A stretch of 64,000 bases of DNA from Streptomyces sp. PCS3-D2 (GCF_000612545.2 NZ_CP097800.1:6564001-6628000); one strand, 5' to 3'; counted from the stretch's first letter, positions 1-9,968 are shown. The notes: generated by a model not told the origin, from the sequence alone. Numbers and translations are program-made.

Positions 1-3000
1 GCTGCTCGCGAGCGTGCGGCCGTCGGGGGAGAAGGCGATGCCCCGCGCCGACCCGGTGTGACCGGCGAGGGTGGCCTCCGGTCGGTGGCTGCCCGCGTCC
101 CAGAGCCGTACGGTCCCGTCGTTGCCGCTGGAGGCGAGGGTGCGCCCGTCGGGACTGAAGGCAACGCCCCGAACCGCCCCGGTATGACCGGTGAGGGTGG
201 CCAGCGGGCGCCGTCCGGCCACGTCCCACAGGCGAACCGTCAGATCGTCGCCGGCGCTCGCCAGAGTGCGCCCGTCGGGACTGAACGCCACGTCGTTGGC
301 GAAGTCGGTGTGCCCGCTGAGCGTCGCGAGAGGGCGGCGCGAGGCGACGTCCCACAGCCGGACCGTGCCGTCGGAGCCGGCCGAGGCCAGCGTCCGCCCG
401 TCCGGTGCGAAGTCCACCGCGAACACGGTCCCGCCCTGGCCGGCCAGGACCGCCGAAGGGGTCCCCGCGGCGACGTCCCACAGCCGGACCGTGCCGTCGG
501 AGCCGGCCGAGGCCAGCGTCCGTCCGTCGGGCGCGAAGTCCACCGCGAAGACCGTCTCACTGTGCCCCTCGAAGGCGGCCGCCACCCGGCGCCCCGCCAC
601 GTCCCACAGCCGGACCGTGTGATCCGCCTCCGCCGTGGCGAGCAGCGTTCCGTCCGGGCTGTACGCGGCGTGCCAGACCTCCGTGAACGGCCGCGAGGCC
701 AGCATCGCGCCCCGCAGGTCCCACAGCACCACCGACTGGTCGAACCCGGCGGTGGCCAGCACCGCCCCCCGGCTGTCGACGGCCACCCCGAGCACGTAGT
801 CGGTGTGCCCGGCGAGCGTGGCCGTCAGCCGGCCGCCGGCCACGTCCCACATCCGGGTGGCGCCGTCGCCGCCCGCGCTCACCACCGTCGTCCCGTCCGG
901 GGTGAAGGCGACACCGTTGACGTCATCGCTGTGGCCGGTCAGCACGGCCCTCGTCCGGCGTCCGGCCACGTCCCACAGCCGCACGGTACGGTCCACGCCC
1001 CCCGTGGCGACCGTATGGCCGTCCGGGGCGAACGCCGCCCCCAGTACCTCGTCGGTGTGCCCGGACAGCACCGCGAGCGGACGTGCCTCGGCCACGTCCC
1101 ACAGCCGCACGCTCCGGTCGGCGCCCGCCGACACGAGCGCCCGGCCGTCCGCGGCGAAGGACAGGGCGTTGACCCGCCCGGCATGCCCGGCCAGGGACGC
1201 GACGGCGCGGTACTCCCCGCTGGTCTCCCACAACCGGACCGTCCCGTCCGGGCAGCCGGTCGCCACGCTCCGCCCGTCCGGTGCGAAGGCCACGGCCCGC
1301 GTGCCGGTCGTGCTCGTCGGGAGCACCGCCGCCGGGCGGCCGTCGGCGGTGTCCCACAGTCGCACGGGCCCGTCCGTGGAGGCCGCCGCGAGGGTCCGGC
1401 CGTCGGGGCTCAGGGCGACCGAGCGCACCCGTCCGGGAAGCCTGAAGGTTGCGGTCGTGTGCCGGTCGGACACCCGCCGCAGGGTCACCGTCCCATCGGA
1501 ACTGCCCGTCGCCAGCATGCCGTCGTCCGGTCCGAAGGCGACCGTGTTGACCGGCCCGCCGTGTCCTCCCAGCCGGGCGACGAACGGCTGCGATTGCGTG
1601 CTCAGCAGCGCACCGCGAGCCTCGCTCGTTCGCGCGGTCCGGTACGCGTCCCCGGCGAGCAGCATCGAAGCCTCCGGCTGGCCGGCGGCCAGCGCCGCCG
1701 ACTGCAGCGCGAGCGCCCGTGAGCGGGCGATCCGCTCCTCGCCGAGTGCCCTCGTACGCTGCTGGTACGCCAGCCCGCCCGCGCCCACGGCCAGGACCAG
1801 GAGCACGACCAGGGTGGCCAGCATCCGCTGGCGCAGCCGCGCCTGGCGGGCTGCCTGCCGCTCCCGGACCTCCTGGGCCTTCTGGCTCTCCCGGAGGAAG
1901 GCCGCCTCCCGGGGGGCGAGGCGGCTCCGGCCGTCGAGCTCGTCCGCCCAGGAGAGGGCGGTGTCCAGCCGGGTACCCCGGTGGAGCGCCGACGGATCGC
2001 GGCCCTCGCGCTCCCACTCGGCCGCGGCGTGTGCCAGTTGCTGGTGGATCAGGAGCCCCGCCCGATCGGCGTCGATCCAGCCGCGCAGCCGCGGCCAGGC
2101 GTGCAGCAGGGCCTCGTGGGTGATCTCCACGGTGTCACTGTCCATGGTGACCAGCCGGGCCCGGACGAAGGTGTCGAGCGCGGCAGCGGCGGGGTCCGCG
2201 TCCGCCGCCTGCGCCATGAGGGCGGTCCGGCTCAGCCGGCGCCGCGTCGCGCCCGTGCCCTCGGCGACGTGCACCAACCGCACCAGGCTGCGCCGGAGCG
2301 TGGTCTGCTCGGCGGGGTGGAGCCGGGCGAACACCTCCTCGGCGGTGCGGGCGACCGCCCCCTGGATGCCGCCGGTGCGCTCGTACCCGGCGACGGTCAA
2401 CGTGGTGCCCTCGCGGTGGCGCCAGGTGGCCATCAGGGCGTGGGAGACCAGGGGCAGTGCACCCGAGGGCGTCGTCCCGCCCGGCATGTCGTCGCGCAGT
2501 CCCACGTCCCGCAGCAGCAGGGGAACCAGTCCCGGTTCGAGGGCGAGGCCCGCGAGCCGGGCCGGGCGGGTGATCGACTCGCGCAGCTCCTCGGGCGACA
2601 TCGGCTGCAGGACGAACAGCCCGCCGGTGAAGATCGGGGCCAGCTCCGGCAGCTCCAGGCAGTTGCCGGAGAAGTCGGCCCGTACTCCGAGCACCACGAC
2701 GGCCGGGGGGTGCGGCGTGCGCGACGGACCCGGGACGGCGAGCGCGCACAGCACCCGTACGAACGCACGCCGCTCGTCCTCGTCGGTGCAGAGGGTGAAC
2801 AGCTCCTCGAACTGGTCGACCAGCAGCACCGGGCGCAGCGGCGGCGGCCGCAGGTCCGGGGAGGCGGCCGGGCGCGACGCCGACAGCCGGTGGACCGCTT
2901 CGAGCAGGGCGTGCGGACGCTCCCGCAACTCCTGTGCGGTGATGTCGAGATCGGTGCCCAGCACCGTGCCGGCGCGGCCGAGCAACTCCTCCAGCGGTGT

Positions 3001-3584
3001 GTGGTGGGGGTGAACCCGACCACCGGCCAGCTGTCGGTGCCCGGCATCGGGAAGCCGCCGCTCCGCAGGGCCGGTACCAGGCCGGCGTTCAGCAGCGAGG
3101 ACTTGCCGGCGCCCGAGGGGGCGACGAGCACCACGGGGCCCGCGCCAATCCGCCCGAAGACCCGTTCGACCAGCTCGGCGGTGGCCCGCTCCCGGCCGAA
3201 GAACCACCGGGCCTCCCGCGCGGTGTAGGCCGGCAGGCCGCGGTAGGGACACTCGTCCTCCGGTCGCGGCCGGGCCACGACGGCGTCGGCGGCATCGCCC
3301 TCCGGGGCCTCCGTCTCCCGTGCCATCCGCAGCAGTTCACCCCCTGCCCCCAGCACGTCGTCGCAGCGCCGTGCGACGTCGACGGTGACGCGCTTCGCGC
3401 CGGTCTCGATCTTGCTGAGGTAGCCCTTGCTGTAGTGCGTCTCGCGCGCGAGGTCCGCCAGGGACAGCCCGCGTTGCACGCGCAGACGTCTCAGCTGGGC
3501 GGGGAAGGGCCGTGCGGAGTCGTCGGACTCCCGCACGCGGTCGGTCTTCCGCCGGCGGTCCGGATCCCCCAAAACATCCCCCAT
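1..3584 (-). pseudogene. HTH / P-loop ATPase / WD40-repeat regulator, frameshifted, runs off left edge
   Basis: From ATG 3584 the protein opens with an XRE-type helix-turn-helix (LRVQRGLSLADLARETHYSKGYL begins about residue 32). A Walker A motif follows (VAPSGAGKSSLL), in the layout of multidomain STAND-type proteins. Near 3007-3012 the frame shifts by one base at a run of five Cs (minus strand). In the next frame the ATPase region continues (LLVDQFEELF), then one hydrophobic helix (about 1760-1850), then at least a dozen WD40 repeats with recurring SPDGRTLASAGxDGTVRLWD. That frame stays open to base 1, so the C-terminus lies outside the window. Proteins of this build are usually sensory or regulatory ATPase platforms; the ligand is unknown. 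The break could be a real mutation or a homopolymer sequencing error. I treat it as one broken gene. Confidence 0.8.
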
Positions 3585-3728
3585 GGCGTGTGCGCCCAGG
3601 CAGCGAGGTGGCGCTGCCCAGGCTACCGCCGGGGGCGGCCGGAGAACTGGATCCTCCGGCCGGTACGACGAGAACAGGAAGGCCCGGAGCCGTCGCGCGC
3701 GGCGGCTCCAGGCCTTCACGCGGGGGTG

Positions 3729-4091
3729 CTACGGGTTCAGGCGGACCGAGTTGATCGGCGTGAGGTCGGCGTACACACCGGTCTTGGCGGCGATGGGGTT
3801 GCCGCAGCCCGCGCCGTTGTAGCCGGTGCAGAGGTTTGCGGTCGCACCGCCGTACTGATTGTTGAGCACCCAGTGGTTCCCGAACTGGTTGCTGAGATTG
3901 TGTGCCCCGTAGCGGTAGAAGACGTGCGTCGGCTTGACGGCCGGGTTCTGGTTCTGAGGGTAGATGCAGACCGCCCCGTCCGGACATCCTGCCCAGGTGT
4001 CGGCCGGCTTGGCCTCCACCGAGGCGCTGAGCGCGACCACGGCGACGACGGAGGTGGCGAGAGCGGCGGCGCCGCGGAACAGCTTGCGCAT
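3729..4091 (-). CDS. small secreted protein, peptidase inhibitor family I36-like
   Basis: A 120-residue protein. ATG 4091 is chosen because AAGGGGAAACC lies directly upstream; the open frame extends further but has no ribosome site there. The N-terminus is a clear Sec signal peptide (MRKLFRGAAALATSVVAVVALSASVEA). The mature part has paired cysteines (CPDGAVCIYPQ and later CTGYNGAGC) and many Asn/Gly/Tyr residues. The CPxGxVCIYP pattern is typical of small streptomycete proteins annotated as I36-type protease inhibitors related to SMI. Inhibitor activity is inferred from family only. It lies between the WD40 gene and a divergent secreted beta-helix gene. Confidence 0.7.
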   Translation of the reverse strand: MRKLFRGAAALATSVVAVVALSASVEAKPADTWAGCPDGAVCIYPQNQNPAVKPTHVFYRYGAHNLSNQFGNHWVLNNQYGGATANLCTGYNGAGCGNPIAAKTGVYADLTPINSVRLNP

Positions 4092-4367
4092 GGTTTCCCC
4101 TTGCGGTTCGTGCCTGGTGCTGACGGCTCCAGACTTGCCCCGCGGGGGCGCCGGGGTCGACGGGTTGCCCGTTGCCCGTCCGGACGGTGACCGGGAAACC
4201 CGTCGTGACCTGCGCCGTCGCCGATGAGAGGGCAACGGCGCGGATGCGGGATCGCTGCCGGTACGACGATCCACCCTCAGGACGTCAAAATGCGGCCGTT
4301 TGCCCGCGGCATCCATCGATACGCTCACCCAGTGTGGCGATATGTCGCAATCGCCCATAACTTCTGC

Positions 4368-5459
4368 ATGGTGACGAACCGACAACTCAAGACCCTCATG
4401 TGTACCGCCGTCGTCATGGCCGCTGGTTTCGGCGTGCTCGCGCCACCCGCATCAGCGGCCGGACACCGCGTGCACCCGGGCGACTCGATCCAGGACGCGG
4501 TGGACTCCGCGCGGCCGGGCGACATCATCACCGTGATGCCCGGCACCTACCACGAGAACGTGCTGATCACGAAGAGGCTGACGCTGCGCGGCTGGGGAGA
4601 GCAGACGGTGATCAAGCCGCCTGTCGCGAAGACCCTGCCCGCCCGGCCCGAGGCGAACGGACGGGCCACCCTCGCCTGCTCCCAGGCCGACACCGGCATC
4701 TGCGTCATGGGGACCGAGGGGCGGCCCGTCACCGGGGTCGAGATCCGCGCGCTCACCGTCTCGGGCTTCAAGCGGAACGGCATCTGGGCCTCCTACACCG
4801 ACCGGCTGAGCGTCGAACGCGTGATCTCCGAGAACAACAGCACCTGGGGGATCGCCCAGGAACGCTCCACCCGGGGCTTCTTCCGCGACAACATCGCCCG
4901 CGACAACGCCGAGTCGGGCATCTTCCTCGCCAACACGGTCGCGCGCGAGGGCGGCGCCACCGACACCCTGGGAGCCGTGGTCAGGGGTAACAGGCTGACC
5001 GGCAACCGGATCGGTGTCACCGTCAGGCGGGTGCGGAACCTCACCGTCAGCGGCAACAGGATCGCCGGCAACTGCGGCGGCGTGTTCGTCGTCGGCGACG
5101 AGGGAGAGCCCGGCGTCGGAGACCTGACCATCCGCGGCAACCGCATCCACGAGAACAACAAGTTCTGCAAGGGCAACAGCCGCCTCCCCGACATCCAGGG
5201 CGTCGGGGTCGTCCTCACAGGGGCCGAAGAGACGATCGTACGTTCGAACTCCATCCGCGGGAACGTCGGATCCTCCCCGCTGTCGGGCGGAATCCTGCTG
5301 TTCAAGAGCTTCGTGGGCGCGACGAACACCGACAACGTCATCGAGGACAACGTGGTGCGGGACAACCGGCCGGCCGACCTGGCCAACCAGGGAGCCGGTT
5401 CGGGCAACCGGTTCCTCAACAACCGGTGCGACACCTCCGTGCCCACCGGCATGTGCTGA
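4368..5459 (+). CDS. secreted right-handed parallel beta-helix (NosD/pectate-lyase-like) protein
   Basis: A 363-residue protein with a signal peptide (hydrophobic stretch VVMAAGFGVLAPPASA). HPGDSIQDAVDSARPGDII and MPGTYHENVLITKRLTLRG follow, the typical opening of a parallel beta-helix. Repeating coil motifs continue to the end (GNRLTGNRIGV, SGNRIAGNCGGV, GNRIHENNKF, RSNSIRGNVG, EDNVVRDNRP). Such folds bind or cleave polysaccharides or act as periplasmic/cell-wall structural proteins; no catalytic residues can be assigned here. ATG 4368 (or GTG 4371) is preferred to the longer frame because the signal peptide begins here. I see no Shine-Dalgarno sequence, so the transcript may be leaderless. 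The intergenic region to the divergent I36-like gene (about 275 bp) holds both promoters. Confidence 0.75.
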   Translation: MVTNRQLKTLMCTAVVMAAGFGVLAPPASAAGHRVHPGDSIQDAVDSARPGDIITVMPGTYHENVLITKRLTLRGWGEQTVIKPPVAKTLPARPEANGRATLACSQADTGICVMGTEGRPVTGVEIRALTVSGFKRNGIWASYTDRLSVERVISENNSTWGIAQERSTRGFFRDNIARDNAESGIFLANTVAREGGATDTLGAVVRGNRLTGNRIGVTVRRVRNLTVSGNRIAGNCGGVFVVGDEGEPGVGDLTIRGNRIHENNKFCKGNSRLPDIQGVGVVLTGAEETIVRSNSIRGNVGSSPLSGGILLFKSFVGATNTDNVIEDNVVRDNRPADLANQGAGSGNRFLNNRCDTSVPTGMC

Positions 5460-5494
5460 CCCGTGTTCCCCCTCATCAGGAGAATGGAGGCCGT

Positions 5495-6583
5495 ATGACC
5501 ACGCTGAGTTCCACCCCCGCCCCCACGCCGGCTCCCGTCCCCGCCCCGAACGCAGGCCCCCCGCACACGCCCCCGCCCGCCATGCGCCTGCGCGAGCTCG
5601 CCTTCGGAGCGGCCGTCGCCGCCGCCGTACGGGCCGCGGCCCGCCTCCGGGTCGCCGACGCCCTCGGGGAGTCGCCCGCCACCCCCGCCGACCTCGCGGC
5701 CGCCGTGCACGCGGAGCCGAAGCCCCTGCAACGGCTGCTCCGCGCCCTGTCCTGCCACGGCATCTTCGCCGAGACCGAGGACGGGAGCTTCGTCCACACC
5801 GAGATGTCGCGGCTGCTGCGCGAGGACGACCCGCACAGCCTCCGGCACATCTCCCTGTGGTGCACGGAGCCGTGGACCTGGCAGGCCTGGCCGCGACTGG
5901 ACGACGCGGTGAGCACCGGTGACGGCGCGAGCATCTTCCACGACCTGTTCGGCAAGGGCTTCTTCGACTACCTGCACGAGGACGCCCACGAGTCGGCGCA
6001 CGTCTTCAACCGCGCCATGACCACCTCCAGCGTGCAGTCCGCGCTGGATGTCGCGGACCTCCTCGACCTGACCGGCGTCTCGGTGGTCGCGGACATCGGC
6101 GGCGGCCAGGGCCACGTGCTGGCCAGCCTGCTCGAGAAGCACCCCACCGTACGGGGGCACCTGCTCGACCTGCCCGGGGTGGTCGCCAAGGCCGATCCCC
6201 GACTCCTGGACGGCGGCCCCCTGGCCGACCGGACGGGCATCGTCCCCGGCGACTGCCGCGAGGCCGTCCCCGTCGAGGCCGACCTCTACATCATCAAGAA
6301 CATCCTCGAATGGGACGACGAGAGCACCCGCAGATGCCTGCGCAACGTCCTCGCCGCGGCCCGCCCCGGAGCCAGGGTCGTCGCCATCGAGAACCTGGTC
6401 GACGACACGCCGTCCATGCGGTTCACCACAGCCATGGACCTGATGCTGCTGCTCAACGTCGGCGGTGCCAAGCACACCAAGGAGAGCCTGCGCACCCGCC
6501 TGGCCGACGCCGGACTGGTGCTCGGGGACATCCGACCCGTCAACGCGTACCTGCACGCCTTCGAGTGCACCGTGCCCGGGTGA
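5495..6583 (+). CDS. SAM-dependent O-methyltransferase (polyketide/acetylserotonin OMT family)
   Basis: A 362-residue protein starting at ATG 5495 with GGAGG five bases upstream. After a Pro/Ala-rich N-terminus it has a winged-helix dimerisation domain (about 35-125: RLRVADALGESPATPADLA, LLRALSCHGIFAE). A Rossmann methyltransferase domain follows, with SAM motif VVADIGGGQGHVLASLL (about 195-211), LYIIKNILEWDDE and a C-terminal GDIRPVNAYLHAFEC. This is the TcmN/TcmO/DnrK class that methylates phenolic hydroxyls of aromatic polyketides. It converges on an ACP gene of a whiE-like locus, so a polyketide substrate is likely, although no ketosynthase is present. Confidence 0.85.
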   Translation: MTTLSSTPAPTPAPVPAPNAGPPHTPPPAMRLRELAFGAAVAAAVRAAARLRVADALGESPATPADLAAAVHAEPKPLQRLLRALSCHGIFAETEDGSFVHTEMSRLLREDDPHSLRHISLWCTEPWTWQAWPRLDDAVSTGDGASIFHDLFGKGFFDYLHEDAHESAHVFNRAMTTSSVQSALDVADLLDLTGVSVVADIGGGQGHVLASLLEKHPTVRGHLLDLPGVVAKADPRLLDGGPLADRTGIVPGDCREAVPVEADLYIIKNILEWDDESTRRCLRNVLAAARPGARVVAIENLVDDTPSMRFTTAMDLMLLLNVGGAKHTKESLRTRLADAGLVLGDIRPVNAYLHAFECTVPG

Positions 6584-6589
6584 TCCTCC

Positions 6590-6663
6590 CGTCCGGTACG
6601 CGTCACGACGCCCCGGGACCGGCGGTGGGCCGGCCCCGGGGCGTCGTCCTGCGTACCGGACGG
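6590..6663. terminator. bidirectional hairpin terminator
   Basis: Two nested inverted repeats lie between convergent genes. The outer arms are CCGTCCGGTACGC and GCGTACCGGACGG, and the inner arms are ACGACGCCCCGGG and CCCGGGGCGTCGT. The position fits termination of both the methyltransferase and the ACP/SchA transcript. Confidence 0.7.
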
Positions 6664-6686
6664 CGGCGCCTGTCCGCCCGTACGCG

Positions 6687-6941
6687 TCAGGTTCCGGCCA
6701 GCGCGCTGTTGACGAGGTCGAGGAACTCGCGCGGCGACTTGCACTGGTCCGCACCGGCGGGCAGCGCCCGGCCGTGCCGGTTCTCCAGCTCGCCGACGAT
6801 GCCGAGCAGCCCGAGGGAGTCGAGCCCCCACTCGTCGAACTGCGCGTCGGGCCGGGTCGCCATTGCGGCGGGGTCGACGGCGATCCCCGCACCCTTCTTC
6901 ATCAGCGCGGCCAGTTCTTCCACGGTCAGTCGGTCGGTCAT
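6687..6941 (-). CDS. acyl carrier protein, type II PKS (whiE-V-like)
   Basis: An 84-residue acyl carrier protein. The phosphopantetheine attachment motif is intact (DEWGLDSLGLLGIVGELE, Ser about residue 43), and the N-terminal helix MTDRLTVEELAALMKKGAGI is typical of aromatic-polyketide ACPs. It would carry the growing poly-beta-keto chain in the cytoplasm. It lies 12 bp downstream of the SchA/CurD gene and is probably co-transcribed. In canonical whiE loci a cupin gene and the KS-alpha and KS-beta genes lie between these two, and aromatase/cyclase genes follow; none is present here. Confidence 0.9.
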   Translation of the reverse strand: MTDRLTVEELAALMKKGAGIAVDPAAMATRPDAQFDEWGLDSLGLLGIVGELENRHGRALPAGADQCKSPREFLDLVNSALAGT

Positions 6942-6953
6942 GACGGCCTCTCC

Positions 6954-8138
6954 TCAGGCTCGGTCCGGCGAACGCCGGTCGGTGATCAGGCGCATCTCAG
7001 AGCGCTCCAGGAAGCGTGAGATCTCCTGGTGGGTGGTGGGGACGCCGTCCTTGGCGCTGTCCAGCAGGCGCGCGAGGACCGCCGCCTTGTGGCCGCCCTC
7101 GACGCCGAGCGTCAGGGCCGGCCGGGCGTCGTGCGGCCCGCGCAGGTCGAGAAGGCGGACGACGACGTCGTCGCGCTGGAATACGGTGCTCGCCTCGATG
7201 GGGCTCGCCGCGTCGTCCACGGCGGCCTCGTCCTGCGCGGCGAGCAGCCGGGCGAGTTCCATGCCGCACCCCTTCTTGGCGGGATGGAACAGCGCGTGCC
7301 GTGCGAGGTCCGGGCTCTCGCCGCCGCCCGCCGCCACGTGGTGCACCGCGGGGAGCGCCGCACGGGTGAAGAAGGTCCGGGCCGAACCGGGGTCGCTGAG
7401 ATCCCGGTCCTGCTCCAGGTAGGGATTGATGGCCTCCTCCAACGCCCTGACCGCGGGCTGCAGGGCCACGTGGCGCAGCGCCGCGAGCAGGTCGCCCTCG
7501 ACCTCGACGGCCCGCACGACGCGGTTGCCGTGCATGAAGAGCGAGGTGCGCCGCAGCCGGGTGTGCTCGTCGACCTGCGCCTGTGGGGACGCGTACCCGC
7601 TGAGCAGCTCCGCCACGACGGCCTCGCTGCCCGGCTTGACCGTGAAGGTCAGGGCGTGGCGCACCACACCGTCGCCGCGCCTCGGGGAGACCCGGAGACG
7701 GTCTCCGGAGCGGTCCGGGCCGTCCACGGAAGCCGGGGCGAAGCCGTGGCCGGCGGACGCGCCGGGGGAGAAGGCCACGCCGGACGGACCGGGGTCCCGG
7801 TCGGTCTCCCGCAGCACGTTGAACCTCAGCGAGCGGGTGTCCCGCACGCAGCCGTGCAACGGCTGGACCGAGGCGACGTGCTCCTCGCTGTTGACCCAGG
7901 CCAAGAACCGCGGTGCGCTCTCCCATTCACTGGTGATCAGCCACTGTGACGGATTCTCGATCGACTGGCACAGCTCGTCCCGGATGTGCCCGGGAACGCA
8001 GGAGACCTGCTTGTGGAGGTTCTCGTAGACCTCCAGGAACTGGTTCTGCGCGCCGTCGTACAGATCGAGCAGCAGCACGACCCGAAGTCGCGAGTCGTCG
8101 AAGGCGGACTGGGATATCCGTTCCGACAAGGCTGTCAT
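6954..8138 (-). CDS. SchA/CurD-like (WhiE ORF I family) protein
   Basis: A 394-residue protein of the SchA/CurD/WhiE-I family found at one end of spore-pigment and related type II PKS loci. The N-terminal third looks like an antibiotic-biosynthesis-monooxygenase-type ferredoxin-like domain (LRVVLLLDLYDGAQNQFLEVYENLHKQV; WLITSEWESAPRFLAWVNSEEH). The rest has two more repeats of this kind (ALTFTVKPGSEAVVAELLSGY; ARHALFHPAKKGCGMELARLL). The biochemical role is not established; such genes are needed for proper spore pigment formation. It is divergent from the FAD hydroxylase, exactly as whiE-I and whiE-VIII are arranged in S. coelicolor. Confidence 0.85.
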   Translation of the reverse strand: MTALSERISQSAFDDSRLRVVLLLDLYDGAQNQFLEVYENLHKQVSCVPGHIRDELCQSIENPSQWLITSEWESAPRFLAWVNSEEHVASVQPLHGCVRDTRSLRFNVLRETDRDPGPSGVAFSPGASAGHGFAPASVDGPDRSGDRLRVSPRRGDGVVRHALTFTVKPGSEAVVAELLSGYASPQAQVDEHTRLRRTSLFMHGNRVVRAVEVEGDLLAALRHVALQPAVRALEEAINPYLEQDRDLSDPGSARTFFTRAALPAVHHVAAGGGESPDLARHALFHPAKKGCGMELARLLAAQDEAAVDDAASPIEASTVFQRDDVVVRLLDLRGPHDARPALTLGVEGGHKAAVLARLLDSAKDGVPTTHQEISRFLERSEMRLITDRRSPDRA

Positions 8139-8274
8139 CGTTCACACTCCTTCGAGACCACACGGTCGCCACGGGACGGCGCCACCCGAACCGATCGTGG
8201 TCCGGTGGCCCCGTCGGCGCGAGAGGAGAGAACCAAGCGGGTGAACGAGCGAGCGAACCCCCTTCGTAGAGGGC
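8139..8274. promoter_or_regulatory. divergent promoter region of the whiE-like locus
   Basis: A 136-bp intergenic space separates the SchA/CurD gene (minus) and the hydroxylase gene (plus). It must hold both promoters. In S. coelicolor the equivalent region carries the sporulation-controlled whiE promoters. I cannot assign -10/-35 boxes with confidence. Confidence 0.5.
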
Positions 8275-9942
8275 ATGGAAGAGCACATGAAGGAAAACGT
8301 CGACCACCGCGTCCCGGTCCTCATCGTGGGCGGCTCGCTGGTGGGCCTGTGCACCTCGCTGTTCCTCGGCCGTCATGGGATCACGCACATGCTGGTCGAG
8401 AAGCATGCGGGAACCTCGCTCCACCCGCGTGGACGCGGTATCAACGTCCGCACGATGGAGCTGTTCCGGGTCGCCGGGGTCGAGGACCGGATCCGCGGGG
8501 CCGCCTCGGTGCTGGCCGACAACCACGGCATCCTGCAGGGCGGCTCGCTCACTGGTGACGACCAGGAGTGGTTGTTCGAGCAGATCGACCCGGGTGGCGC
8601 ACTGGCGCGGTTCAGCCCGTCGACCTGGTGCCTGTGCAGCCAGAACGACATCGAGCCGGTTCTGATGTCGGTGACGCCAAGGCTCGGAGCGGACCTGCGG
8701 TTCTCCACCGAGCTGCTCTCCTTCGAACAGGACGGGAGCGGGGTCACCGCGATCGTCAAGAACCGCGAGACGGGCGAGGAGAGCACGGTGCGCGCCGACT
8801 ACCTCGTCGCCGCCGACGGGCCCCGCAGCCCCGTGCGCGAACAGCTCCGCATCGGCCGGAGCGGCTCCGGCGACCTGTTCCACAACGTCAGCATCACCTT
8901 CCGGTCCCGGATGCTCGCGGACGTGGTCGGCGACCGGCGTTTCATCGTCTGCTATCTGACCAGGCCCGACGCCGACGGGGCGTTGCTGCCCGTCGACAAC
9001 CGCGAGCGGTGGGTCTTCCACGCCCCCTGGCATCCCGACCGGGGCGAGACGCTGGAGGACTTCACCGACGAGCGCTGCGTCGAGCACATCCGGCGTGCCG
9101 TCGGCGCGCCCGACCTGGACGTCGAGATCACCGGGAAGGCGCCCTGGCACGCCGCCGAGCGCGTCGCCCAGCGGTACGCGGCCGGCCGGGTCTTCCTCGC
9201 CGGCGACTCCGCCCACGAGATGTCGCCCACCGGTGCCTTCGGCTCCAACACGGGCATCCAGGACGCGCACAACCTCGCCTGGAAGCTCTCAGCGGTGCTG
9301 GACGGAGCCGCGGGCCCCGGGCTGCTGGAGACGTACGAGGCCGAGCGGCTCCCGGTGGCGCGGGCGACGAGCGAGCGGGCCTCGGCCCGCTCGGCCGAGC
9401 ACAGCCACCCGGGCTACGAACCGGACCCCGAGTCCGTCCCCGAGGCGCCCGCGCGCGGCGGCCGGCAGAACGGGGTCCTGTCCGTGGCCATGGGATACCG
9501 CTACCCCCACGGCGCGGTGGTGGGAGCCGACCCGGACCTGCCGGTCGTGCCGGACCGCATGCGGCTGTGCGGGGACCCGGGCTCGCGCGCCCCGCACCTG
9601 TGGCTGCGCGACCGGGTGGCGGGGACGCGCAGGTCCACCGTCGACCTCTACGAGCGGTCCTTCGTCCTGCTCAGCTCCGAGGGCACCCCGTGGAACGGCG
9701 CGGCCGAATCGGTCGCCAAGCGGATGAGCGTCCGGCTCGACGCCTACGGGATCGGCACCGGCCCGGAGGCCGACCTGGTTGCGGAGGACGGCGCCGACTG
9801 GGCCGAGGCGCACGGCGCCACCCCGGCCGGGGCGGTCCTGGTGCGCCCGGACGGCTTCGTGGCCTGGCGCTCGGTGGAGGCGGTGGCGGACCCGGAATCC
9901 GTCCTCCACAAGGTCCTCACCACCGTGCTGGACCGCCGCTGA
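8275..9942 (+). CDS. FAD-dependent polyketide hydroxylase (WhiE ORF VIII-like)
   Basis: A 555-residue class A flavoprotein monooxygenase. The N-terminal FAD-binding fold is VLIVGGSLVGLCTSLFLGRHG, then RGRGINVRTMELFR, the DG motif YLVAADGPRSPVREQL and the GD motif RVFLAGDSAHEMSPTGAFG with GIQDAHNLAWKL. A thioredoxin-like C-terminal domain completes it (GAVLVRPDGFVAW near 520). These enzymes hydroxylate aromatic polyketides with NAD(P)H and O2. ATG 8275 gives the longest form. ATG 8287 (MKENVDHRVPV) has a better-spaced GGAAGAG upstream and may be the real start. A strong hairpin follows the stop codon. Confidence 0.88.
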   Translation: MEEHMKENVDHRVPVLIVGGSLVGLCTSLFLGRHGITHMLVEKHAGTSLHPRGRGINVRTMELFRVAGVEDRIRGAASVLADNHGILQGGSLTGDDQEWLFEQIDPGGALARFSPSTWCLCSQNDIEPVLMSVTPRLGADLRFSTELLSFEQDGSGVTAIVKNRETGEESTVRADYLVAADGPRSPVREQLRIGRSGSGDLFHNVSITFRSRMLADVVGDRRFIVCYLTRPDADGALLPVDNRERWVFHAPWHPDRGETLEDFTDERCVEHIRRAVGAPDLDVEITGKAPWHAAERVAQRYAAGRVFLAGDSAHEMSPTGAFGSNTGIQDAHNLAWKLSAVLDGAAGPGLLETYEAERLPVARATSERASARSAEHSHPGYEPDPESVPEAPARGGRQNGVLSVAMGYRYPHGAVVGADPDLPVVPDRMRLCGDPGSRAPHLWLRDRVAGTRRSTVDLYERSFVLLSSEGTPWNGAAESVAKRMSVRLDAYGIGTGPEADLVAEDGADWAEAHGATPAGAVLVRPDGFVAWRSVEAVADPESVLHKVLTTVLDRR

Positions 9943-9968
9943 CCTCCGGCCCGCCCGCGGACGCAGCA

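Noticed and set aside
58-1722. Long plus-strand frame opposite the WD40 repeats
   Set aside because: It is the complementary image of the WD40 repeats with a Pro/Gly/Arg/Val-rich repeat pattern; the minus frame gives textbook WD40 blades.
6687-9942. Search for KS-alpha/KS-beta or cyclase genes near the ACP
   Set aside because: No frame on either strand shows ketosynthase active-site motifs; the space between SchA/CurD and ACP genes is only 12 bp.
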